Part shown: one piece after another, positions 1-6,954 of the stretch
Layout: each line of letters starts with the position of its first letter
How positions within the stretch are numbered: position 1 is the first letter of the stretch
Source of the DNA: Elusimicrobiales bacterium
Lineage (GTDB): Bacteria > Elusimicrobiota > Elusimicrobia > Elusimicrobiales > UBA9959
Direction of reading: 5' to 3'
NCBI GenBank assembly: GCA_026416895.1
Contig: JAOAEH010000074.1
Span: 1-17,981 of the forward strand
DNA: 17,981 nucleotides
Translations under genes and position numbers: made by a program
Notes under the pieces: model-generated
Told to the model about the DNA's origin: nothing
Database searches by the model: none
What the model saw: only the letters and a program-made list of their open reading frames with translations

Positions 1-145
1 AGTTGAGATGGTTATGCCTGGGGATCATACTGAGATAACTGTTGAGTTGATAACGCCTATAGCTATGGAGAAGGGTTTAAGGTTTGCTATAAGGGAAGGT
101 GGTTGCACTATTGGTGCAGGAGTAGTTACTGAAATAATTGAATAA
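1..145 (+). CDS. tuf: Elongation factor Tu, C-terminal end (partial)
   Basis: This is the 3' end of a gene cut by the window edge. Reading from base 2 gives 47 residues ending in GAGVVTEIIE and a TAA at 143-145. The conserved tail of EF-Tu domain 3 is visible as PGDHTEITVELITPIA, then GLRFAIREGG and TIGAGVVTEI. EF-Tu is the GTPase that carries aminoacyl-tRNA to the ribosome; domain 3 contacts tRNA and EF-Ts. One oddity is a Cys (codon 104-106) where the family normally has Arg in the GGRT(V/I)GAG motif. The gene sits 25 bases before rpsJ, which is the usual end of the str operon. Identification is secure from the C-terminal motif even though only about 12 percent of the protein is present. 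Confidence 0.96.
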   Translation, partial: VEMVMPGDHTEITVELITPIAMEKGLRFAIREGGCTIGAGVVTEIIE

Positions 146-170
146 TTTTGTCTGCTTAAAGAGGTGAAAA

Positions 171-506
171 ATGACAGAATCTGGTTCAACACAAAAGCAA
201 ATAATGAGAATAAAATTAGAGTCTTATGATAGTGCATTGCTTGATCAGGCATTGGCGAGGATAATAGATGCTGTTAGAAGAAGTGGTGCAATAGTTTCTG
301 GTCCCGTTCTTTTACCTAGAAAAGTAAGGAGATATACTGTTAATAGATCTGTGCATGTTGATAAAAAATCAAGAGAACAATTTGAAATAAGAACTCATGT
401 AAGACTTATAGATATAATAAATTCAACATCTAAAACAACAGATGCTCTCAATTCAGTAGATCTTCCAGCGGATGTAAAAGTTGAGTTTAAAATAGTTAAT
501 AGGTGA
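171..506 (+). CDS. rpsJ: 30S ribosomal protein S10
   Basis: S10 is a small-subunit head protein and, in many bacteria, also the NusE partner of NusB in antitermination. The 111-residue product shows the family core from about residue 12: MRIKLESYD, LDQALARIIDAVRRSGA, GPVLLPRK, then HVDKKSREQFEIRTH and LIDI. The ATG at 171 follows an AAAGAGGTG ribosome-binding site at about 158-166. It leaves a short N-terminal extension of about ten residues (TESGSTQKQI), which makes the protein slightly longer than the usual 102-105 residues. It follows tuf as in a standard str operon. Instead of rplC, however, its stop codon overlaps the start of a penicillin-binding protein gene. The rest of the S10 operon is not in this window. 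Confidence 0.97.
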   Translation: MTESGSTQKQIMRIKLESYDSALLDQALARIIDAVRRSGAIVSGPVLLPRKVRRYTVNRSVHVDKKSREQFEIRTHVRLIDIINSTSKTTDALNSVDLPADVKVEFKIVNR

Positions 507-2605
507 GAAAAAGAATTGTTCAATTATTTAAAACCCCTCACAAGCTAATCTTGAAAGGGGTGTATTTTTTTTGTACTTTAATTTTTTGCAGTGTCTTTTT
601 TTTATCAGTTTTTGCCTTTTATTTTTTAAAGGATTTACCTTCGATAAATACTTTAGATGAATATGTACCTTCGCTTAGTACATATTTGTATGATATAAAT
701 GGAGATATTATTACAGAATTTTCGGTTGAAAGAAGGACTTTTATAGAATTAGAAAGAATTCCTAAAGATATTATAAATGCACTTTTAGCTATGGAGGATA
801 CAGATTTTTACTCACATTGGGGAATATCTTTTAAGGGAATAACTCGTGCTTTTGTTAATTTTATAGTTCACAGAAAGATAAAAGGAGGAGGTTCAACAAT
901 AACTCAGCAGCTTTCAAAACTTATATTTTTAAAACCTGAAAGGACTATATCGAGAAAGATAAAAGAAATGATAATAGCTTTACAAATAGAGCATAATTTC
1001 TCAAAAGAAGAAATACTTCAAATGTATTTTAATCAAATATATTTTGGAATTGGTGCTTACGGTATAAGTACTGCTGCAAAAATATATTTTGGGAAAAGAG
1101 TTGAAGATCTTACACTTGCAGAATGTGCATTGCTTATAGGAATAATACCTGCTCCTGAAAGATATTCTCCTTTTAATAATCCAGAGTTAGCAAAATTAAG
1201 AAGGAATCTTGTTTTGGAAAGAATGTTTGAAGAAGGTTTTATTACTCAAGATGAGCTTAACGATGCAAAAAATATTAAATTACCTGAAAAAAAATCAATT
1301 CTTTATCCATCTCGTGCTCCTTATTTTTCTGAATTTATAAGACAACAACTAGAACCAAAATATGGCGTTGAAACATTTTGGAAAAGAGGTTTGAAAATAT
1401 ATTCAACGCTGGATTTAAAAATGCAACTTAAAGCTGAAGAGATTTTTGAAAAAAATCTTTCAGAGTTTGAATCAAAAAAAACACTGGTAAATTCTGAAGA
1501 TTTTGATTCATTATCAACATCAACTCTTCAAGGTGCTTTTATGTTAGTAGAATCTAGAACCGGTGCTATCAAGGTTATGATAGGTGGTAGAAATTATCAA
1601 CAAAGTCAGTTTAACAGAGCAGTTCAAGCAAAAAGACAAGCTGGTTCTACATTTAAACCTTTTATTTGGTATGCTGCACTACAATATGGTCTTACTCCAC
1701 AATCGAGAATATATGACAGACCTATGGTATTTTTTTCTGATAGTAAAATGCAATGGCATTTAATAGAGGATGCAACAGATCAAGCTGCTATAGATGAAGC
1801 AATAGAGCCTTTTGCTGGGAATCCTGAATTTAAAATATGGACTCCATCTAATTTTGATAACAAATATTTAGGTGAAATTTCTTTACGAAAAGCTTTAGAA
1901 AAATCTAGAAACCTTTCATCTGTTTATCTTATAAATTTGGTTGGGATACAAAATGTAGTAGATGTTGCAAAAAGATGTGGAATAAAAAGTAAGTTAGATG
2001 CGGTTCCTTCTCTTTCCTTAGGTACTTCATTGGTAAGCCTTATGGAAATGGTTTATGCTTTCAATACTTTTACAAATGAAGGAATATATACAGAACCCTT
2101 ATATATTTTAAAAGTAACAGATAATGAAGGTAGGATTTTGGAAGAAACATTTCCAAGAGAAAACGAGGTTTTAAATCCTCAAATAACATATTTACTTTTA
2201 AATATTATGAAAGGAGTTGTACAAAGAGGAACAGCAAAAATAGTTTCTGAAATAAAAAAACCAATTGCTGGTAAAACTGGTACAAGTCAAGATTCTAAGG
2301 ATATGTGGTTTATCGGTATGACTCCAGATTTTACTGCAGGTGGCTGGATGGGATATGATGATTTTTCTAGAATTCCTTCTTCTGATTGGACAGGAGGAAC
2401 TACTGTTGCAAAATGGTGGGCTGAGATAATGAAAGAAATCCTTAAAGATTATCCTGCTAAGGATTTTAGTGTTCCAGATGGTATAACATTTGTTAGAGTT
2501 GATGATGAATCTGGTAAATTAGCTGGACCTAAATGTAAAGAGAAAATTCTTGAAGCTTTTATAAAAGGAACTGAACCTAAAGAGTTTTGTCAAATTCATG
2601 AATAA
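503..2605 (+). CDS. mrcA: Class A penicillin-binding protein 1A (transglycosylase/transpeptidase)
   Basis: This bifunctional enzyme polymerises lipid II into glycan strands and cross-links the stem peptides on the outer face of the inner membrane. The 700-residue product has one N-terminal membrane anchor (about residues 17-42). A GT51 glycosyltransferase domain follows, with the catalytic Glu in EDTDFYSHWG (Glu98), GGGSTITQQ at 128-136 and the MYFNQIYFG segment. The transpeptidase domain carries all three motifs: STFK at 382-385 (Ser382 nucleophile), SRN at 468-470 and KTGT at 591-594. The start is GTG, overlapping the rpsJ stop as GTGA. No good Shine-Dalgarno precedes it, so expression probably relies on translational coupling to S10. 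Length and domain order fit the PBP1A/Pbp1 family; assignment to mrcA rather than another class A paralogue is by similarity only. Its position inside a ribosomal operon is unusual. Confidence 0.93.
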   Translation: MRKRIVQLFKTPHKLILKGVYFFCTLIFCSVFFLSVFAFYFLKDLPSINTLDEYVPSLSTYLYDINGDIITEFSVERRTFIELERIPKDIINALLAMEDTDFYSHWGISFKGITRAFVNFIVHRKIKGGGSTITQQLSKLIFLKPERTISRKIKEMIIALQIEHNFSKEEILQMYFNQIYFGIGAYGISTAAKIYFGKRVEDLTLAECALLIGIIPAPERYSPFNNPELAKLRRNLVLERMFEEGFITQDELNDAKNIKLPEKKSILYPSRAPYFSEFIRQQLEPKYGVETFWKRGLKIYSTLDLKMQLKAEEIFEKNLSEFESKKTLVNSEDFDSLSTSTLQGAFMLVESRTGAIKVMIGGRNYQQSQFNRAVQAKRQAGSTFKPFIWYAALQYGLTPQSRIYDRPMVFFSDSKMQWHLIEDATDQAAIDEAIEPFAGNPEFKIWTPSNFDNKYLGEISLRKALEKSRNLSSVYLINLVGIQNVVDVAKRCGIKSKLDAVPSLSLGTSLVSLMEMVYAFNTFTNEGIYTEPLYILKVTDNEGRILEETFPRENEVLNPQITYLLLNIMKGVVQRGTAKIVSEIKKPIAGKTGTSQDSKDMWFIGMTPDFTAGGWMGYDDFSRIPSSDWTGGTTVAKWWAEIMKEILKDYPAKDFSVPDGITFVRVDDESGKLAGPKCKEKILEAFIKGTEPKEFCQIHE

Positions 2606-2643
2606 TTTTTTTATAACTTTTTATTTTTTTAAATTAAATTTTA

Positions 2644-2649
2644 TATAAT
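2644..2649 (+). promoter_or_regulatory. Possible -10 element upstream of infA
   Basis: A perfect TATAAT lies in the 122-base spacer between the PBP1A gene and infA. About 17 bases upstream there is only TTATTT, a poor match to a -35 box. In DNA this AT-rich, a TATAAT can arise by chance. It is the best promoter candidate in the largest intergenic gap and would start transcripts near 2656, just before the hairpin. Confidence 0.35.
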
Positions 2650-2658
2650 ATATAGAAG

Positions 2659-2700
2659 AAGTCATTTTTTAAAGTAAAAAAGTGACTTTTATTTAATTTT
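2659..2700 (+). terminator. Stem-loop with T-rich tail (possible intrinsic terminator)
   Basis: Bases 2659-2670 pair with 2677-2688 in a 12-bp stem that includes one G-T wobble, around a six-base loop, followed by TTATTTAATTTT. The top is six A-T pairs and the base holds the few G-C pairs, so the hairpin is weak for a terminator, though typical of such AT-rich genomes. It could end transcription from the tuf-rpsJ-PBP1A unit. If the TATAAT just upstream is a real promoter, it would instead be a 5' hairpin on the infA mRNA. The sequence alone does not decide between these. Confidence 0.45.
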
Positions 2701-2727
2701 AAAGAAAGGAGGAATGTTTATTGTTTT

Positions 2728-2949
2728 ATGTCTGAAAACAGTGAGAAAATTGAAGTTGAAGGTATTGTAAAAGAATCACTTCCTAATGCAACTTTTAAAA
2801 TAGAAATAAGTCCGGGTAAAACTATTCTAGGTATTGTATCTGGAAAAATGAGAGTTAATCATATTAAAATACTTCCAGGTGATAAGGTTAAAGTTGAGCT
2901 TTCTCCATATGATCTTACAAAGGGAAGAATAATATTTAGAGAAAAATAA
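2728..2949 (+). CDS. infA: Translation initiation factor IF-1
   Basis: IF-1 binds the A site of the 30S subunit during initiation together with IF-2 and IF-3. The 73-residue product is a single S1/OB-fold domain with the family's usual layout: VEGIVKESLPNATFKIEI, then SGKMRVNHIKILPGDKVKVELSPYD in two successive stretches, and KGRIIFRE at the end. Length matches the family (71-73). The strong AAAGGAGG site at about 2704-2712 is some 15 bases from the ATG, longer than the usual 5-9. No in-frame alternative start lies closer, and the N-terminus as called aligns well. It opens the infA-rpmJ-rpsM-rpsK-rpsD-rpoA-rplQ cluster. The secY, adk and map genes that often precede infA are absent here. Confidence 0.97.
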   Translation: MSENSEKIEVEGIVKESLPNATFKIEISPGKTILGIVSGKMRVNHIKILPGDKVKVELSPYDLTKGRIIFREK

Positions 2950-2959
2950 GAGGTGGTTT

Positions 2960-3073
2960 ATGAAAGTAAGAGCAAGTGTGAAGAAAATATGTGAAAAGTG
3001 TAAAATAATTAGAAGAGAAGGTATAGTAAGAGTTATATGCGAAAATCCAAAACATAAACAAAGACAAGGTTAA
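2960..3073 (+). CDS. rpmJ: 50S ribosomal protein L36
   Basis: This is a 37-residue protein: it starts MKVRASVKKICEKCK, continues through IIRREGIVRVICENPKHKQ and ends RQG. It is the zinc-binding form of L36, with ligands Cys11, Cys14, Cys27 and His32 all present (the CxxC...C....H pattern). L36 is the smallest large-subunit protein and helps organise 23S rRNA domains. The ATG follows an AGAGGTGG ribosome-binding site that begins at the infA stop codon, with ten bases between the two genes. The position between infA and rpsM is the standard bacterial order, so identification is certain despite the small size. Confidence 0.97.
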   Translation: MKVRASVKKICEKCKIIRREGIVRVICENPKHKQRQG

Positions 3074-3089
3074 TTTAAAAGGAGTGTTT

Positions 3090-3509
3090 ATGGCAAGAAT
3101 AGTAGGTGTTGATTTACCAAGAGATAAAAAAATTTCAATTGCTTTATCTTATATTTATGGAATAGGACGCCCTCTTGCGAAAAAAATACTTGAAGTAGAT
3201 TTGGGTGGTAGAATTGATCCAAATAAACGAGTTAAGGATTTATCTGAAGAAGAAATAGGACTTCTTAATTCTGTTATATCAAAGAATTATAAGGTTGAAG
3301 GAGAATTAAGAAGGGAAGTTCAATCAAATATTAAAAGGTATATAGAGATAGGATCTTATAGAGGTTATAGACACAGAAGAAACTTACCAGTAAGAGGTCA
3401 GAGAACACGCACAAATGCGAGAACTAGAAGAGGCAAAAGAAAGACAGTAGGAGCAGTCACAAAAGCAACTCTTAAGTTGCTCCAAGCACAGCAGCAATCT
3501 AAAAAATAA
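3090..3509 (+). CDS. rpsM: 30S ribosomal protein S13
   Basis: S13 sits in the head of the 30S subunit and contacts P-site tRNA and the L5 bridge. The ATG at 3090 (MARIVGVDLPRDKK) was chosen over an in-frame GTG at 3084, because it matches the conserved N-terminus and lies six bases after the AAAGGAG site. The 139-residue product shows IALSYIYGIG, the helix-hairpin-helix core, and the basic tail GYRHRRNLPVRGQRTRTNAR followed by TRRGKRKTVG. The family usually ends near residue 120-126. Here an extra roughly 18-residue tail (from GAVTKATL to QQQSKK) follows. Gene order is standard. Confidence 0.97.
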   Translation: MARIVGVDLPRDKKISIALSYIYGIGRPLAKKILEVDLGGRIDPNKRVKDLSEEEIGLLNSVISKNYKVEGELRREVQSNIKRYIEIGSYRGYRHRRNLPVRGQRTRTNARTRRGKRKTVGAVTKATLKLLQAQQQSKK

Positions 3510-3530
3510 TAAGTATTAAAGGAGTTTACT

Positions 3531-3908
3531 ATGGAAAAGAAAGGAAAGAAAAAACATATTCATATTAATACTGCTAGAGTTTATATAACTTCAAGTTTTA
3601 ATAATACTATAGTAACTTTAACGGATGAACATGGTAATGTAGTAGCATGGGCATCTAGTGGTTCAAATGGTTTTAAAGGTACTAAAAAAGGAACTCCTTT
3701 TGCTGCTCAGGTTACAATGAATAAAATAATTGAAAAAATAAATTTGTACGGTGTAAAGCAGGTTCATATATACGTTAGTGGGCCTGGCCCTGGTAGAGAA
3801 ACTGCACTAAGAACACTTGCACAAAGTGGAGTAAAAATTCTTTCTATCAGGGATGTTACGCCAATACCTCATAATGGTTGTAGACCCCCTAAACCAAGAA
3901 GAGTCTAA
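3531..3908 (+). CDS. rpsK: 30S ribosomal protein S11
   Basis: S11 lies in the 30S platform and helps shape the mRNA exit site next to S7. The 125-residue product has the expected features: a basic N-terminus, IHINTARVYITSSFNNTIV, WASSGSNGFKGTKKGTPFAAQ, the loop GPGPGRETALR, and the C-terminal VTPIPHNGCRPPKPRRV. Length and ends match the family. The ATG follows AAAGGAG by about seven bases. It lies 21 bases after rpsM and 12 before rpsD in the standard alpha-operon order. Confidence 0.97.
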   Translation: MEKKGKKKHIHINTARVYITSSFNNTIVTLTDEHGNVVAWASSGSNGFKGTKKGTPFAAQVTMNKIIEKINLYGVKQVHIYVSGPGPGRETALRTLAQSGVKILSIRDVTPIPHNGCRPPKPRRV

Positions 3909-3920
3909 TTAGGAGGAAAA

Positions 3921-4532
3921 ATGAAATATACTCAGCCTAGTTGCAAAAGATGCAGAAGTTTAAATGAAAAGCTTTTTTTAAAAGGTGATAAGTGTTATAG
4001 TAATTGTACTCTTGAAAAAAGAAAAAATTCAATTAGACAAAGGAAACTTTCAGATTATGGAAAGCATTTGAGAGAAAAACAAATAGCTAAGATGATGTAT
4101 TTAATGAGCGAAAGACAGTTTAAGAGATATTTTGATATTGCTTCAAAAACAAAAGGAAAAACAGGTGAAACGTTATTGAGACTTTTAGAGCTTAGACTTG
4201 ATAACATAGTTAGAAGAATAGGTTTTTCTTCATCTATAAAGCATGCAAGGCAACTAGTAAATCATGGACATATAAAAGTTAATGGAAAAGTATTAAATAT
4301 ACCTTCATACATAGTTAAGGAAGGAGATGAAATTTCTCTTTCCAGTTTGGATTTGCTTGAAAATCCATTGATTAAAAAAAGTATAGAAGAAAGTGAATCA
4401 AAAGGATGGAGACCAAGTTGGATATCTTATGATGCTGAAAAAAAATCTGCTAAAATCATACGAATGCCTGAAAGAACTGAGCTTAACTCAAAGATAAATG
4501 AACAACTTATTGTTGAGTTTTATTCAAAGTGA
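3921..4532 (+). CDS. rpsD: 30S ribosomal protein S4, zinc-binding form
   Basis: S4 nucleates assembly of the 16S rRNA 5' domain; in several bacteria it also represses the alpha operon. The 203-residue product carries the zinc-binding N-terminus (Cys8, Cys11, Cys25, Cys29 in a CxxC...CxxxC arrangement), then YGKHLREKQ, the GETLLRLLELRLDN segment and the S4 RNA-binding domain (RQLVNHGHIKVNGKVLNIPS at about 110-130). It ends with the typical IVEFYSK. The ATG follows AGGAGGAAAA. No obvious S4-binding pseudoknot is visible in the very short gaps of this operon, so autogenous control cannot be inferred. Confidence 0.97.
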   Translation: MKYTQPSCKRCRSLNEKLFLKGDKCYSNCTLEKRKNSIRQRKLSDYGKHLREKQIAKMMYLMSERQFKRYFDIASKTKGKTGETLLRLLELRLDNIVRRIGFSSSIKHARQLVNHGHIKVNGKVLNIPSYIVKEGDEISLSSLDLLENPLIKKSIEESESKGWRPSWISYDAEKKSAKIIRMPERTELNSKINEQLIVEFYSK

Positions 4533-4557
4533 GATATTTTGAAAGAGGAGGAGTTTT

Positions 4558-5526
4558 ATGGCAAATTTAATTAAAGAAATAATTATACCTAAAAAGGTAG
4601 AGATGATAGAAGAGAATAAAAATGAAAATGAACATTATGCTAAGTTTATTGCTGAACCATATGAAAAAGGTTATGGACATACAATTGGAAATTCTTTAAG
4701 AAGAGTTCTATTATCAAGTATTGATGGCGCAGCAGTTGTTGCAGTAAAAATAGAAGGAGTTACTCATGAATATACAACGATAGAAGGGATTAAGGAGGAT
4801 GTTTTAGAAATAGTTATGAATCTTAAAAGATTAAGACTTAGGCTTATAAATACTGATAGACAGACACTTAGGCTTCATGCAAAGGGTAAAAAAGTTGTTA
4901 AAGCTTCTGATATAGAACCTAATGCTAACGTTGAAATAATAAATAAAAATCTTGAAATTGCGAATCTTGAAAGTGGTGCAAAGCTTGATATGGAGATAGA
5001 GGTTGCTAGGGGAGTAGGTTATGTAACATCTGATAAAATAAGGGAATATATAAATTTTCCTCAAAATTATATTCTTATGGATGCTCTTTTTAGTCCTGTA
5101 AAAAAGGTTAACTATAAAGTTGAAAATGCAAGAGTTGGACAAGATACTGATTATGATAGACTTATTATTGAGTTATGGACAGACGGAACAATAACTCCAA
5201 AAGAAGCATTAGATACTGCAGGGGCTCTTTTGAAATATTCTGTAACTCCATTTACTAGTTCAGATGAAGTTGCGGAGAAAGATGTTGAAGAAGAAGTGGA
5301 AAATGATGATGAATTAAAAGAACTTTTGGAGCAATCAATAGAGGTTCTTGAGCTTAGCCAAAGAGCATTAAATGGACTTAAAAGAGCAGAGATTAAAACT
5401 ATTGGTGAACTTGTTTCAAAGACAGAAGAAGATTTAATGGCTATTAAAAATTTTGGTGATAAATCTTTAGAAGAGATAAAAGAAAAATTAAAAGAGATAG
5501 GCTTATCATTAGGTTATAAAAAATAA
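4558..5526 (+). CDS. rpoA: DNA-directed RNA polymerase subunit alpha
   Basis: This subunit dimerises to scaffold assembly of RNA polymerase and contacts promoter UP elements and activators. The 322-residue product has the N-terminal dimerisation domain (AEPYEKGYGHTIGNSLRRVL at about 33-52; the conserved GATVKYSVTPF-type segment appears as GALLKYSVTPF). A short acidic linker at about 235-255 follows, then the C-terminal domain from about 258. In that domain the DNA-contacting Arg (E. coli Arg265 equivalent) is Arg269 in ELSQRALNGLKRAEI, and the second helix-hairpin-helix has NFGDKSLEEIKEKL. The alpha C-terminal domain therefore looks competent for DNA binding. The ATG follows GAGGAGG. It lies between rpsD and rplQ, the usual order. 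Confidence 0.98.
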   Translation: MANLIKEIIIPKKVEMIEENKNENEHYAKFIAEPYEKGYGHTIGNSLRRVLLSSIDGAAVVAVKIEGVTHEYTTIEGIKEDVLEIVMNLKRLRLRLINTDRQTLRLHAKGKKVVKASDIEPNANVEIINKNLEIANLESGAKLDMEIEVARGVGYVTSDKIREYINFPQNYILMDALFSPVKKVNYKVENARVGQDTDYDRLIIELWTDGTITPKEALDTAGALLKYSVTPFTSSDEVAEKDVEEEVENDDELKELLEQSIEVLELSQRALNGLKRAEIKTIGELVSKTEEDLMAIKNFGDKSLEEIKEKLKEIGLSLGYKK

Positions 5527-5538
5527 TTCGGGGGATTT

Positions 5539-5883
5539 ATGATAAAAAATTATGGAGATAAAAAACTTTCTAAAATTCCTTCTCATAGGCATGCAATGTT
5601 TAGAAATATGATGGCGAGCCTTATTATTAATGAGAAAATCATAACTACTCTTCCGAAAGCGAAGGAGTTAAGAAAGTTTTTTGATAGACTTATGAGTGAT
5701 GCTAAAAAAGGTAGAGTAAATGAAGTAAAAAAAGAAATAAAGGATAAGAATGCATTTAAGAAAATAATGACAGTACTAGTACCAAGATATAATTCAAGAA
5801 ATAGTGGTTATACAAGTGTTGTTAATGTTGGTTACAGAAAAGGAGATAATGCAATTCTTACAATGGTAAAATTGATGGATTGA
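5539..5883 (+). CDS. rplQ: 50S ribosomal protein L17
   Basis: L17 is a large-subunit protein near the peptide exit tunnel opening. The 114-residue product has the family pattern KLSKIPSHRHAMFRNMMASL, then IITTLPKAKELRKFFDRLM and the C-terminal RYNSRNSGYTSVVNVGYRKGDNA split over the last third, ending MVKLMD. Length is at the short end of the family (about 115-130). The ATG follows a GGGGGA motif eight bases upstream, unusually G-rich for this genome. It closes the alpha operon, but its stop codon is two bases from the mreB ATG (or overlaps an alternative TTG), so transcription very probably runs on into the cell-shape genes. Confidence 0.97.
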   Translation: MIKNYGDKKLSKIPSHRHAMFRNMMASLIINEKIITTLPKAKELRKFFDRLMSDAKKGRVNEVKKEIKDKNAFKKIMTVLVPRYNSRNSGYTSVVNVGYRKGDNAILTMVKLMD

Positions 5884-5885
5884 TT

Positions 5886-6914
5886 ATGTTTGAGAAGATT
5901 TTAAGTTTTTTTTCTAATGATATAGGAATGGATTTGGGGACTGCTAATACTTTGGTTTATCTTAAAGGCAAAGGTATAGTTTTAAGAGAACCATCAGTTG
6001 TTGCTATAGATAGAAATACGCGAAAAGTTCTTGCTGTTGGCAATGAAGCGAAACAAATGATAGGTAAAACTCCAAGTTCAATAATTCCTGTTAGACCTTT
6101 AAGAAATGGAGTTATAGCAGATTTTGAAGTTACTCATCAAATGATTAAATATTTTATTCAAAAAGTAAATACAGGGAAAAGTCTTTTAAGACCTAGAATT
6201 GTAATTGGTATACCTTCTGGTATAACAGAGGTTGAAAAAAGAGCTGTTCATGAATCAGCTCAACAGGCTGGGGCAAGAGAAGTTTATTTAATAGAAGAAC
6301 CAATGGCTGCTGCAATAGGAGCTGAACTTCCAATTTCTGAACCATCAGCCAGTATGATATGTGATATAGGAGGAGGAACAACAGAAATAGCTGTTATTTC
6401 TCTTGGTGGTATAGTAGTTGCAAAATCAGTTGATATAGCTGGTGATGAAATGGATGAGGTTATAATACAATATTTTAGAAGAAAATATAATTTAGTTATA
6501 GGTGAAGCTACAGCAGAAGAGGTGAAGGTTAAAATAGGATCTGTGTTTCCTTTAAAAGAAGAGATGACTATGGAGGTAAAAGGAAGAGATCAATCTAAAG
6601 GTTTGCCAAAAACTGTTACTGTTACTTCAGAAGAAATAAGGCAGGCTTTAATGGAGCCGATAGCTTTGATAATTGATGCTATTAAACAGGTTTTAGAGGA
6701 AACTCCTCCTGAACTTTCTGCAGATCTTGTTGATAGAGGAATGGTTCTTGCAGGTGGTGGTTCACTTCTCAGAGGCATATGTGAGTTGTTACGTCAAGAA
6801 ACTGAACTTCCTGTTCGCCGTGCCGCAGACCCGTTGAGCTGTGTAGCTTTGGGATGTGGAAAGTATTTGGAGCTTTTAGATAAAGTTAAGACTTTTTCTG
6901 CTTTTTACAAATAA
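5886..6914 (+). CDS. mreB: Rod shape-determining protein MreB
   Basis: MreB is a bacterial actin whose short membrane-bound filaments orient the elongasome. The 342-residue product begins MFEKILSFF, an amphipathic N-terminus, followed by the nucleotide-binding motifs DLGTANT (about 16-22), EEPMAAAIG (about 137-145), CDIGGGTTE (about 159-167) and AGGGSLLRG (about 289-297). An in-frame TTG at 5880 would overlap the rplQ stop as TTGA and add two residues. I prefer the ATG at 5886 because it gives the canonical N-terminus. No strong ribosome-binding site is seen, which fits coupling to rplQ. A short stretch near 6811-6840 is notably G+C-rich for this window. mreC follows after 40 bases. Confidence 0.97.
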   Translation: MFEKILSFFSNDIGMDLGTANTLVYLKGKGIVLREPSVVAIDRNTRKVLAVGNEAKQMIGKTPSSIIPVRPLRNGVIADFEVTHQMIKYFIQKVNTGKSLLRPRIVIGIPSGITEVEKRAVHESAQQAGAREVYLIEEPMAAAIGAELPISEPSASMICDIGGGTTEIAVISLGGIVVAKSVDIAGDEMDEVIIQYFRRKYNLVIGEATAEEVKVKIGSVFPLKEEMTMEVKGRDQSKGLPKTVTVTSEEIRQALMEPIALIIDAIKQVLEETPPELSADLVDRGMVLAGGGSLLRGICELLRQETELPVRRAADPLSCVALGCGKYLELLDKVKTFSAFYK

Positions 6915-6954
6915 TTCAAGTTCTCTTTAAATAGGAATAGACGGGTTTTGCGGT

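Noticed and set aside
25..252. Reverse-strand reading frame across the tuf-rpsJ junction
   Set aside because: It lies antisense to two firmly identified genes, has no ribosome-binding site and no recognisable domain.
3084..3089. GTG upstream start for rpsM
   Set aside because: It would be one base from the GGAG site and adds Met-Phe before the conserved MARIVGVD start. The ATG at 3090 has normal spacing.
6590..6778. Reverse-strand frame opposite mreB
   Set aside because: The frame is fully inside mreB, which has all actin-fold motifs, and has no supporting signals.
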